From assembly GCF_000372725.1 (NCBI RefSeq), contig NW_005199770.1:429063-493062 (forward strand): 64,000 nt of DNA. The letters are read 5' to 3'. Shown piece by piece: positions 32,164 to 43,395 of the stretch. Numbering within the stretch: position 1 is the stretch's first letter; every line of letters begins with the position of its first letter. The translations under genes were made by a program, and so were the position numbers. A model generated the notes under the pieces. It ran no database searches, was not told where the DNA came from, and saw only the letters and a program-made list of their open reading frames with translations. The DNA comes from Emiliania huxleyi CCMP1516 (lineage: Eukaryota > Haptophyta > Isochrysidales > Noelaerhabdaceae).

Positions 32164-33918
32164 ATGGGCGCCAAAGCCGCCCAAGCCAACCCGGACTGGG
32201 AGGCGAAAAAGGCGCTCGAGGAGCTCCAGTGGAAGTGCCTCCTCGCCCTTCGTGCGCAGCCGCCCTGCGGCACCCGCTCATCCCCGGCCCGGCTGGCAGG
32301 TGGGGACGGCACGAGGTGCAGGGCCTCGACCCCAGCCGCGCAGAGGCCCTGGCGCTCTCGCCGACCCAGCACCAGGTCGGCTACACTATTCGCTCGGCCG
32401 AGCAGCTGCCGCCGGCGCTGGCTCACGCCGGAGCCTCGGCGCGCCTCGTCCGGCGCACCGCCGAGCTGATGCTGCGACACTCGATTGTGTACGCGAGCAT
32501 TGAGGAACGGCGCGCGGCTCTGACACGCTCGCCGGCAACGACGGCCGGGGAAGGTGCCCTACCCCATCCCTCTCCGTGTTTTCAGGTGCAAGTCGACGCA
32601 GGAGTACTTTGACGAGGTGCTGCGCACCGCACGGATGCAGTATGAAGGCTACCGCGCCGCGGCCGAGGTGCTGGGCAAGATCCTCGCGCGGCCGCCGCTA
32701 CTGGACGTATGGGAGAAGTCGTGCCCGGGGCTGCTCCGTGCAAAGACGCGTGAGCTGGCCCTGCAGACCGAGGGCACCGCATCGTACGATGGCGCCTTTG
32801 TGGAGAAGCTGCGGATCGAGCAAATCTACTCGGCGGTGGTCGACCTCAAGAGCCTCGAGACGGAGCGGCCGATCCGCGAGGGCGACATCCGCGCCCGCTT
32901 CGACGCCGTCTCGCGGCTCGCCGCCGTGGAGCAGGCCAAGGTGATGGCGCAGGAGAAGCTGCTCGCGGAGGAGCTCGCCGCCATCGGCGACGGCTCCGAG
33001 ACGGTCGCCGAGTACGCAGGCAAGCTCGCGGAGAGCCTATCCACCAGCCAACTGCGGCTGTCGGACTGCAAGCTGCTGCAGCTGCCCCCGCTGGTCTGCT
33101 CCTTTATCCACATCGAGGTGCTCGACCTCTCTGCCAATGCGCTCGAGGCGCTGCCGCCGGAGATTTGCCAGCTGACCGCGCTCAAGAAGCTGTACGCAGT
33201 TGACAACAAGTCTCAGGGCCCTAGATGCAAGATGGGCATGCGCAACAGATACCTCCTCGCGCCTAATCACATAGCGACCGAGTGTGGGGTCGTGCCGAGG
33301 CTCAGATGCGGGGCAGTACTCACCCCTGCCTCTCCATGCAGGTTGGCGACGGTGCCCGACGAGCTGTGGAAGCTCCACCGCACCCTCATGTACTTGGCGC
33401 TTGGCGGGAACCCACTCGTCGCGGAGGTGCGCCAGCTCTATCTCGAGGGCTTGCCGGTCCTCCTGGCGCACCTCAAGCTGCGCCACCGGCGGAGGAGGCG
33501 CGAGGCGACATCGGAGCAGGGCTTCTTCCCGCGCCTCGCCTCGCACCACGGGGCAGAGGCGATCCGTGCGACCCGCTCGGCCTCCGAGCCGAACAAAGGC
33601 GCACTGCCCTTCACAAGCTACCCGCCCACCCCGCTGCCCGCGAAGCGCGGCGTCTTTACGCGCGGCGTCACGCTCGACGACACAGACCTGCCAGACTACC
33701 GCCCTCCGCGCGACCGCGCCCCAGCGCCCGGCGTGGCTCCGGTGCTCCAGACGGGGTGCGGCACGGCGGCAGAGATGGATGCCGAGGCGGAGGCGGAGGC
33801 GGAGGCCGCACAGCGTCGGCTCGAGGAGGGACTGCGGACGCGGAGCTGGTCGTACGGGCTGGCCGGGCTGCTCGAGACGTACGGCAGCACGCGCTCACGA
33901 GGCATCAGCGGGCCGTGA
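32164..33918 (+). CDS. Leucine-rich-repeat protein
   Basis: ATG at 32164 (MGAKAAQANPDWEAKK). The second exon frame (SIVYASIEERRAA) joins after one unresolved short intron near 32300. A further intron ends at 32585 and is probably GC-AG with donor near 32532. The main exon 32586-33209 begins CKSTQEYFDEVL and is helical, then has LRRs: LSDCKLLQLPPLVC, IEVLDLSANALEALPPEICQLTALKKL. The repeat is completed across the 132-nt intron 33210-33341 by LATVPDELWKLHRTLMYLAL. The C-terminal ~180 residues are basic then acidic (EAEAEAEAEAA). LRRs give a protein-binding role; the partner is unknown. Confidence 0.7.
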
Positions 33919-35624
33919 ACTGATGTTGAGCGGTGATTCCGATTGTGTGATGGGTATTTTGTGTTTATGCTGAGGTACCGCGTTGCGTCTTGATAACAAC
34001 TGCGTTGCAAAATGCGGTCTAAAACCCCCGTCCATCGACACACGCGACATGGCTCCATGGGGGTCATGACTCGAGACATGACCGGGGGGGCGGGTCCGTG
34101 GGGCGCGCGCGCGCGTTGTGCGACTCTACGTTGCGACAGGCACGCGCTCAGTACACATCACGAACCACGGGCCAAGGGGCAGTCCTACGATCGACAGAGT
34201 GTTCTGCGCCCTGCTCCTGTTGGCGGGCAGCATGGCGGGCAGCTAAATCGAGGTGAAAGCTCAACCACGATGCTTGTTTGGGCCCCTATCGACAGTGCAG
34301 CGCTTGGCCCGACCTCCGTCGTGATTCGTCTCTCCACTTGCAAACTGCCCTCGTCTACTGAGAGCGATGCTGTTGGGCTCAGACCTCTTTCGAGGGGCTG
34401 ACCACGAACAGACGCCGCCGTGGGCCGTGCGTCTCTTTCCAAGAGGGGCACCTCGGCTTTGGTGGCGATGGCGGCGATGGTCCTGGTGCACTGGTCGCGG
34501 CGTTCCTTGCGGCGGTCATTGGCGTGGTCGAACGCTCCAAAGCTGGCTCCCCTCGCGGCGCGAGGACAGCGGCACGCAGACCGCCTCTGACCACGCCTCT
34601 GAGGCAGTAGTCGTCCGCGCGAAGCGACGCAAGCATCGAGCGCTGCGGCGGAGGCGTTGGCGGCAGATCTGCGCGGCGGTGGTTCTCCTTCATCGTGGGT
34701 GACTCGAACGGCCGCCGTCCGCTCACCTGATTCTCGCAGCGAACGGGGAGCAGTGATTTCTATGGCGGCGGGTCGAGGGCGGGCAGGAGAGAGATGGCGG
34801 TTCGGCCCGCCGCAGCCCGCAGGGATATGTGCGTGTTTTGTGGAACGAGTCGTCATGAACGCGGGGTCGGCCACGATCGGCGGCGGCCGGCCGAGAGTGC
34901 GCGTGGTGTGGCGGCGTAATGGGCAGGCGGCCGTAAGCGGCAGATATTCTACTCCAGGCGGCGGTACCATGGTAACAGGTGGCCGACCGTGTCCGCCGCC
35001 GCCGAAGCGCAGGGACGAAGCATTGACGTCGTCACGAACGTGCTGCACTTTGTCGAGCGGCATGACGACGCGCCTTTCGGCGCCCGTTTGCGGGCCGGAC
35101 CTGCTCAACTCTTCAGCGAAACAACGGCAGCGAGCACTCACCGCACACAAGCAAGTGCCGTCGAGAGGAAAAGAATTCTTAAGATGCAAGCCTCTCTCAC
35201 AGCACACTGGCACGACAAGGGCGCAGACTGGCGCGGACTGGCACACACACAGGCTCACTTTTGCGCCATAGAGGGGGCGTCCTGCAGTTAAGGGGAAACC
35301 CGGTACGCGGGGCTAACCCTCGGAGACCCGTGTTTACTTTAAGGCCCTTTCCCTGCGAACGCGCACCCCCAGGGCTAGGGCTTTCTTGCCCGCAACCCGA
35401 TGCCAATCATCCGGCCCGCTGGGTACGCTTCTGAGCTCCCCGGCCCTGGATGTGCGGTTACTGACTGCACTCCAAGTGCTCCAAGCGCGTGGAGAGGGCG
35501 TCTGTCGGCGCTAAAACCGCCGTCCCAACCACCGCGGGCAGGCGCTCCACCTCGTGTTCGATCGAGGGTTCCACGTGAGCGTTCCCAGACCGCCCTGCTG
35601 GAAGTAGGCCGCAGCCTAGCGAGC
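33919..35624. other. Unresolved 1.7-kb region
   Basis: Long open frames exist on both strands (minus 34185-35063 from an ATG; plus segments at 34440-34600 and 34990-35290), but none has a recognisable domain and I cannot choose a strand. The stretch 35205-35245 (cacactggcacgacaaggg) is repeated at about 48835-48855, which suggests element-derived sequence. A gene with short exons may be hidden here. Confidence 0.4.
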
Positions 35625-35936
35625 GTGTAAGGTGCCTATATGGGCTTCCAGTATCGGACCTTCAAGACATGCGCTTTTGGCCGGTTGCCTCCTCGGGGAC
35701 ATGGTACCTCCGGTGAGATAGTGGCTGCCAGTTCGAGACTGGGGCCGATCGAACTTGAGTTGTTCGGAGGAGAATCCGGCCAGCACGGGTACAAAGAGGG
35801 GTACCCGGAGAATCCCCAGCTGCGGAAACGTAGTGTCGCTCAAGAGGTGCGATACTGCGGGGGAGTGTAAGGTGCCTATATGGGCTTCCAGTATCGGACC
35901 TTCAAGACATGCGCTTTTGGCCGGTTGCCTCCTCGG
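35625..35936. repeat. Pair of identical 72-bp direct repeats 240 bp apart
   Basis: 35625-35696 and 35865-35936 are identical over 72 bp, starting gtgtaaggtgcctata and ending gttgcctcctcgg. The intervening 168 bp has no convincing ORF, and the flanks differ immediately outside. This could be a tiny terminal-repeat element or a recent tandem duplication. Confidence 0.9.
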
Positions 35937-36236
35937 ACAGAGCGGCCTCTCTTGAGCCCTTTTAAAAGTCCGGCCCCGTCGTCGGCAGAGCTAGACATCT
36001 GGCAGAGGTGATCTCTTCTCGAGCGGAGAGACGAGAGCACGCGAACAACCTCCCGTCCCCCCCCCCCCCCACCAGCAGCAGAAAAAATTCAGTCACGCCT
36101 GTGAAGTGACCCGGCTTTGAACGAAAGTGCCCGTCAAACACGCCAAAATGATAAAAACCCACGCGCGGCGCGCGTGTGTGTTCCGCCCTGATGCGCAAGG
36201 CCTATAAAGAACCCCGCCACGACCTGTGGAATACGC
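35937..36236. other. Intergenic, poly-C tract
   Basis: A C run at about 36057-36070 with otherwise unremarkable sequence. Downstream of the RSPH9 stop. Confidence 0.4.
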
Positions 36237-37358
36237 TCAGCTCAGCATCAGAGCGACGTCCGCATTCTTCGCCCCGTCGCCGCAGTAAAAGTAGCCGTAT
36301 CGCGCGCCCTTGCTAAAGGCGAAGAACCCTGGCCAGACGAGCGAGCGCAGGATGGTGGCGCCCGTGGCCGGGTCGACTCGCGAGACGAGTCCACCCTTGG
36401 GCAGGGTGTCCTCGGCGGGCATCAGGAAGTCGGCCCGGTTCTCGCTCGCCGAACGGAGCGGGTCGAGCGGCTTTCGCCTGCCCAGCGCCACCCAGCCGCC
36501 CGCCTCGGGCGTGCCGGCGAAAGCCGGGTTGGGCACCTGCGGCGTCAAGGCGTGGCGTTCATACCGCCGCCTAAAGCCTTGAAGCTCCTCACGCATTCCA
36601 GAATAAGCCGTGGCGCCAGAGGTGTTCAAGCGGCATGAACATGTTCAAGCGGCATGAACACAGGGGTCGAGGCATCTAGTGGTGGGCACCGCGCCGCCCG
36701 AAGGGTGGAGGACGAGGGCGCCGGTGGGGGCGACCGCTGCGTCGGACTCGATTTGCTGCACCATGTACACGAGCAGGTGCTCCTCCCGCAGCTCGCCCTG
36801 TAACACGTGCGCGATGTCGCCTGCAGTTGGAGTGCGTGCGGTGTCAGACAGATGCAAGTGAGAGAGGCGCATGCGGCACCCCCTCTGGGCAGAGCTCCCG
36901 CCCCACCTTCGAGCCCGCCGGTGATGGCGGCACACGCGGCCGACTCATCATCGCTCAGCACCGGCAGCTGCGCCCACGAGACGCCGTCAGCGCAGAAGAA
37001 GAAGATCTTGTCCTCCGACCACGAGCTGCGGATGCCAGAGGCGATGAGGTAGTCGCCCGTTCGCCTGACGTGTCCGCCAGGTGGATGGGCGCGGGCAGCG
37101 CGGCGTGGGAATACTTGGAACGCGTGGCATTCTGGGAGGGCGCGAGTGCGGTGCCCCTTTTGCCGGTTCGGTTGCTGCGGCAGGCATGCAGATGTTTGGC
37201 ATTGGCGTCGGTCACCCGCTCAGCTTCCCCCACGCGCGGACGGCGGAGAGCTTGTAGTTGCGTCGGAGCAGCGGCAGCGACGACTGCATCGCAGAGCGGT
37301 GGGCCAGCGAGACGCCGGCGCCGACCGTGGCAAGCAACTCTAGGTCATCCACGTCCAT
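36237..37358 (-). CDS. RSPH9: Radial spoke head protein 9
   Basis: The ATG at 37358 begins MDVDDLELLATVGAGVSLA. Exon 1 37358-37216 includes LLRRNYKLSAVRAWGKLSG. Exon 2 37064-36907 includes GDYLIASGI and KIFFFCADGVSWAQLPVL. Exon 3 starts at 36820 (DIAHVLQGEL) with APTGALVLHPSGG. The last exon ends ILRSLVWPGFFAFSKG, YGYFYCGDGAKNADVALML and the stop at 36237. Order and motifs match RSP9, a structural protein of the radial spoke head that regulates dynein in motile axonemes. The join between exon 3 and the last exon (about 36600-36690) is not clean: a 19-bp tandem duplication there puts a stop in the frame and I could not find an acceptor. The organism therefore builds, or recently built, a motile flagellum. 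Confidence 0.85.
36627..36664. repeat. 19-bp tandem duplication at the RSPH9 exon 3/4 join
   Basis: Two copies of gttcaagcggcatgaaca(t/c) back to back, within the unresolved junction of RSPH9. Confidence 0.8.
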
Positions 37359-38738
37359 CCTGGCGGCTGTAACCGATCTGTAGAGCTGGGGTTTCTTCTA
37401 GCACGCGCCAGTTCGCACCTGTGTCGAGCCTGTCTGCTGTGAGAGAGAGTTGTTTTGTCTAAATTCTTCACGCGACTTCTTTCTCTTTCCGTGGTTCGAG
37501 GTAAGATGGGCTCCCTCCCACGGGGAGATGTCAGCGGGCTGGCAGGAATCAGGAATCAGGAATCAGGTGCAAAGGAAAGAGTGTTTTCTTCTGTCGTGCC
37601 AGAATTGCAGAAAGAGGTGTTTCTCGGGTCCGTTGGCCTCTTTTGTAGGGAAGAATTTTGATACCCGTCAGGACGCCTGCTGGGGGCAGCTTCGTGACGA
37701 AGCCGTTTCGACGAGGAGAGGAGAGAAGGTACTGGCGACGCGCACAGACTGGCGTCAGCTCTGCTTCTGAAGTACATCTCTGAAAGGCACCTCAGAGGTG
37801 TAGTACATACACCTCGTCGCACCGTCTCCTCCAGATCGAGACGGACTCCATGAACGGCCGAGCATTTCTTCATTACTATTATTAATTGATGCTTTTGCAC
37901 AGCTGAGCCCCCCCCCCCCCCCTTCCCCCGCGCCCATTCCCTGCCCTCTCCCGCCACACACTCCGTCAGAGCCCCCTCCCCTCTTGCACAACAGGAATTT
38001 TGACAATTAACCAGATGGACTCTCAGAACGATGGGCTTGTCCATCCCGGAGTGGTTCGAGTCACACCCCATCGCCATCGGGGAGAGGGGGGGCGATACTG
38101 CTTCAGCAGCGTGCACCTCGATCCTGTACCGTGTTTGTTATGACCCCCCCCCAATGAACACACCAGTGAGGGAGGGCGAGACGATCGAGGGGTCCCGTAC
38201 CATGCGGAATCGACCCTATCCAGTGCTCAAGTGCTCAAGATCGTCGCCAGACTTCTTTCTCTTTGTCAGGCCATGTGCCGCTCGCTCGCCCGCCCAAGTG
38301 ACTTGGACGCGCGGTCGAGGGCACCCCACCGTTCTTGGGGCGCGCTGGCGCTCACCAGCGATCGTCCCCCCACCCATCCACCCTTTTTTCTTTGAGGCTG
38401 TCGCTCGGTCGCTCCGAGAACTTAAGCTCGTCTCGCAGCTGCGAGAAAAGCGCGGTATCGTATAAACTTCTTTTATTAGTTTTACGGTTTTTGCATTGGG
38501 GCGGCCTGGACCTGGTGCCAACGCCGTGCCGAGAGACGTAGGTGTGTATTCTGTATGGCCAGCCACCCCAGTTCGCCACCTTGCGCCGTTTTCCCGACGA
38601 GCTGGCTCCACCCCAGAACAAACCGGAGGTGTCAGCCGAAGCTTTTCTCTCGGTCTCGCGGGCATCTTGCAGAGAGTCTCCAGGCCCCTCGCCAGCATGT
38701 TCTGGTCCCTGCCCCTCGCCGGCGTGCCTCGCGCGCGC
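37359..38738. other. Intergenic, with a dispersed repeat
   Basis: It holds the RSPH9 promoter side, short tandem caggaat repeats at 37543-37566, a poly-C run at about 37909-37922, and the second copy of the 180-bp dispersed repeat (38061-38239). No coding sequence recognised. Confidence 0.6.
38061..38239 (+). repeat. Copy of the 180-bp dispersed repeat at 9871-10050
   Basis: Same orientation and full-length match, with scattered substitutions and a longer central C tract. Confidence 0.85.
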
Positions 38739-41700
38739 TCACTTCTCGCTCCCCTTGACCAGCCGCTTTCGCACCGAGGCCGGCTTGGGCGTCTGCAGGT
38801 CGTCGGCGATGAAGAGGTCCTCGTCCTCCGCCACCGCGGGAGCCGCGCCATCAGCCGCCGCGTCCGGAATGAACGCGTGCTGCGGCGAGCCGCTGCCGTC
38901 GCGCTTCACGCTGGCCTGCACTTCGCTGCACTTGACCAGGCGACGCCGCCGAGGAGTTTCCTTCACCGCGTGAGCGTGCGGCTGCGCGGCGGGCGGGACC
39001 AAGGAGGTGTCTCAGGGCGGGCGGGTGGGAGGGATGGGGCGGGGGCGAGGCGAGGCAGGGCGGGGCGGTAGGAGAGGGATGGGGTCTAGGGGGGGGACTG
39101 GGGGACACACCTCAGCCAAATCGAGCTCCTCGGCCGACCGTTGCGGCGGCGCAATGGGCTCGAGGGGCTTGGCGCCCGCGGCGTGGGGCGGCTCGGGCGG
39201 GGGCGGGTCCGTCTCGCCGTCGCTCGCCTCTCCCTTGCCGGGGCTCCCCTTGCCGACCCCTTGCTCCGCCGAGGGGTAGAGAGAGTAGGCCAAGCGGGGC
39301 GAGCGGGCGCGTCCTCCCCGGCTGTTGCTCTCCTCGGTCTCGCTGCTGCTGCCGCTGCTGCTGGCCTCCTCGCCGTCGGACAAGTCGCTGCTGTGGAAGC
39401 TGCCGCTGTCGCTCGTCTCCTGCAGAGCGCAAACATCTCTCAGTCCATGTCAGGAGGGCTGGTGCGCGCGCGCGCTCTCTCTCTCACGCACCTCCTCCTC
39501 ATCTGACTTGGCGATGAAGCCGCCCAAGTCGCTATCGCTGCCGCTGTCGTCGCTCCGGTCGGCACCCTTGACCAACCGGCGTGCCCGCTTCGGTGGCGCG
39601 CGCTTTGGCGGCGCCTGCGGCTTCGCCGTCGCCGGCGGCTGGTCAACCACCTCGCTCCACCCTCGCCCCGCAGCAGCGGCAGCAGCGGCGGCAGCAGCAG
39701 CAGCAGCAGGGGAGCCCGCTCCGGCGTCGGCTGCGGCGGCTGTGGGAGGGTCGAAGATGACGGTCGGGGGCGGCTCGAGTGACGGGGAGGCGGCGGAGCC
39801 GTGCGATGCGATGGAGCTGTGCGCCGTGTCGTCGTGCGGTCCGCCGCCAGACTCGCGCGCCTGGCGTTGCGGCGCGTTCTCCTTCTCCTCCCTCTGCGTG
39901 TTGGCCGTGCCCTCATCAGAGGCGGGCGCTGGCGGCTTGGGTGGCGGCTTTGCCAGCGGCTTTGGCTTGCGCGGCTTGGGCGGCGGCTTTGCCCCGCCGC
40001 CGCGCCCTTTCGGGGGTGCGGCGATGGCCTGCTCCGCCTCCTCCGGCGGCGGCGCGGGCGGCTCGTCCTCGCTCTCGGAGAGGGTCTGCTGCTCGCCGAG
40101 AGAGAGGCCGCCCATCGCCGCAGCGAGAGGGCAGCCGGTCTCCTATTCACGACCTCTGCCCGTGAAGAGGCGTGTGCGGCTGCCGCCGCAAGCAAGTGAA
40201 GCCGCGTCCGCCTCGCCCGCCTCGCCCGGCTCGCCCGGCTCGCCCGGCGCCTCCTCCTCCTCGGGCGGCGCCTCCTCGACCCACATGCCCGCGTCCACCG
40301 CGCGCCCCTTGAGATCGAGCAGCTCCGGCCCGTAGCTGCGCGAGGGACGGGTAAGGGGCGTAGCCGTGAGGGACGGCCGTGCGGGACAGCCGTGAGGGAG
40401 TGCGGAGAAGGCGGAGTGAGCGAGGGGCGGCGGCGGCGGCGCCAGCAGCTGCGGCGCAGTGGGTGTGTACTAGGCAAGCGTGAGCAGAGTCTCGGAGACG
40501 CGTCGACGGGAGGGCGTCGGAGGCTTCTCAAAAGTGTCTCGCCTGCCGAGGTTGGAGCGCAGCCGCTCGACGAGCGCCTCGTCCGCGGTGGCGCCGTCCT
40601 TGAGGCTCGCGACGTACAGCCTCACCTCGACGGTCCGCTCGGAGGGCGGCAGCGACGCGTGGCCCATGAAGCGCACTGCCCGCCCCACCCGCTGCATCAG
40701 GTCCTCGGTGCTCAGCGGCACGTCCGCTAGCAGCAGCCGCCGCACGCCGAAGAAGCTCACGCCCTCGCCGCACTCCTTGGCGTCCGCCACCATCACACGC
40801 ACCCCGCCCGCGGCCAGCACGCCGCCCTCGCCGCCGCCCTCGCCGCCGCCCTCGCCGCCCTCGCTGCCGCCCTCGCCGCCCTCGCCGCCGTCCACGCCGC
40901 CCTCGCCGCCGGTGCCGCCACACTCGCCGCAAAGCACGCCGGCAGCGCCCTCCGCCTCCACCTTCGCCTCTGCGCGGCCCGACGACCGGTTGAACTCGCA
41001 GAGGGCGCAGTTGCAGCTGCCGCGGCCAGCAAGCTCGTCGTGGCCGACGCCGAGCAGCGGCGCCAGCTGCGCGTCCGCCTTCTCCGCGCGCGTCCTCGCC
41101 GGCGGGTACCCTGGCAGAGGGAGGGGAGGGGGCGAGGGCCATGAGGAGCGGGTTTGTTCCACAGGCGCCTGCAGCCTCAACGTGGCCGCGCTAACGCATG
41201 CGGTGTCTAGGGCGGGCCGCCTCGCACGGCGCCGGCGCCGAGCCTCCGCGCGAGCATGCGCAGGAGCAGCTTGTAGCCGCCGTTGCGGTGGACGATGACG
41301 AGGGTCTTGCGCGGCGGCTGTGCGGTCGCCACGTCCTCGCAGATCTGCAGCAGCTTGCTCGCGTAGCCGCGCGCGCGGCGCAGCTGGGCCGCTGAGCCGT
41401 AGGGCTGCAGCAGCAGCAGGGGGGGGGGGGGGGGGGGGGTCCAAAAGCCAAGAAAGGAAGGTTTTTTTTGGGGGGGAAAAGGAGGCCCCTCCGGGGGAAT
41501 GTCCTTTTTGAGAAGCCTCCCCGCCCCTCCATGGACCACCTGGCCCACGTCCTCGGGGCCGGGGTACCCGGCCGTTTGCCCAACCGAAAAAAAGCGTGAA
41601 ATGACCCACACCTTGATCGGGTCCGAGGGAAGGCACCGTCTGGAGGGCCGCCTTTTTCCGCGCCACCCCTTTTTTTCCCCTTGGGCTCCTCGGCGCTCGG

Positions 41701-43322
41701 AGGCCCTCTTGGGGGAACCTCGGGGTTTACACTTGGGTCCCGAACCCCTCCCCGGTTCCCCCCCGGGNNNNNNNNNNNNNNNNNNNNNNNNNNNNNNNNN
41801 NNNNNNNNNNNNNNNNNNNNNNNNNNNNNNNNNNNNNNNNNNNNNNNNNNNNNNNNNNNNNNNNNNNGCGGAGGGCGAAGGAGGGCGAGGGAGGGCGAGG
41901 GAGGGCGAGGGAGGGGTAAGGAGGCGCGGGGAGGGCGGGAGGGCCCACCTCGGAGGGGACGTCGCAGAGGGGCGTGCCGGTGAAGCCGATGATGACCGAG
42001 TTCTCGGCGGTGCGGAGGAGCTGCCGCAGCCGCTGCAGCATGAGCATGCGCCGCTCGTTGCGCAGGATCTCCACCGAGGGGCGGACGAGGTTGTGCACCT
42101 CGTCCATGAGCACAACCTTGTTGGAGAACGGGTTGTGGCCGCACTCGAAGTCGGGGTAGCCGCCGGCCCGCGGGAGGCAGTCGGGGTACGAGCCCGCGTA
42201 GCCGTCGGGGCACTTGAAGACAGCGTTCGGGCGCTGGCCGCACGAGGAGGCGCCGCCGGCCATCGTGTACGAGAAGGCGCGCAGCGGCGCCGCCGGCAGG
42301 TCCGGCCGCTGCAGAAAGTCGTCGAGGACGACGCCGTTGCGCAGGATGCCGGACAGCTCGAGCGCCTTCTTGGCGTCGCGGAAGCCGCCGCGCTCGAGGT
42401 AGTCTGCGTACCGGTTGGGGAAGTGCGGGTTGCGCAGCTCGCGGTAGAAGGACGCGCAGACCGCGTTGGTCGGGAAGACGAGCACCTTTGGCCGCCGGTC
42501 CCGAAAGTAGTTGTCGGCGATCTGGATCATGGTCGCCGTCTTGCCGCAGCCAGTGCGGTGGACGACGAGCATGCGCGGGTTGGGGAGGCTCTGCGGGCGG
42601 CAGAGGTACGCGACGGTCTCCTATCGGGACGGCTCCGAGACGAGTCGGAGACGGCTCATCGCCCTGCTGGAGGCAGAGGGCGGGCTCCTGGTACGGCTGC
42701 AGCCGCGGCTGGCGGGGCTGCCCCACCCACGCCGCGGGGTCGAGCTCGCCGGAAGGGAGGACGCGCTCGTTGGTCGGCACGCCGGCGCGCCTGAGAGATG
42801 GGGAGAGATGGGGAGATCTGGGGAGACACAAGCGCTCGTTTGGTCGGCACGCCGGCGCGCCGCATCTGCTCGCGCGCAAACTCGTTGAAGCCCGCCGCGC
42901 CCTGGCGAGGGGGAGGAGCAGTGGTGGCGGTGGTGGCGGCGGTGGCGGTGGTGGCGGTGTTGTGTGCGTGTGTGGGCAGTGTGTGTATGCAGTGGCGCGA
43001 GCCTGAGGCACGTAGTCGGGCTCGTCGGCCCACGAGGAGATGCGCTCCTCGCCGGCAGAGGCGGCGGCAGAGGCATCGCCGAGAGCGCCGAGCACGCGCG
43101 CGTAGTCCGCCTGCACCCGGGCAGGGGAAGAGACACTCGGGGGACACGCCCCTCGCCGAGAGCAGCCTCGCAGGCGCGTGCTGTACCTCGAGGTACTCGC
43201 CCGTGCTCCGCTCGCTCCTCTCGTACTCGTCGTCCGAACCGCCCGACACCGCCGCTGACCAGTCCAGCACCTGCGGCGGACGTGTCGGCGGACGTGTCGG
43301 CGGACGTGTGTGTTGAGTGGAC

Positions 43323-43395
<73 letters not shown>

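Noticed and set aside
34185-35258. 357-codon minus-strand ORF
   Set aside because: The first half lacks an ATG, the opposite strand is equally open, and no domain is visible.
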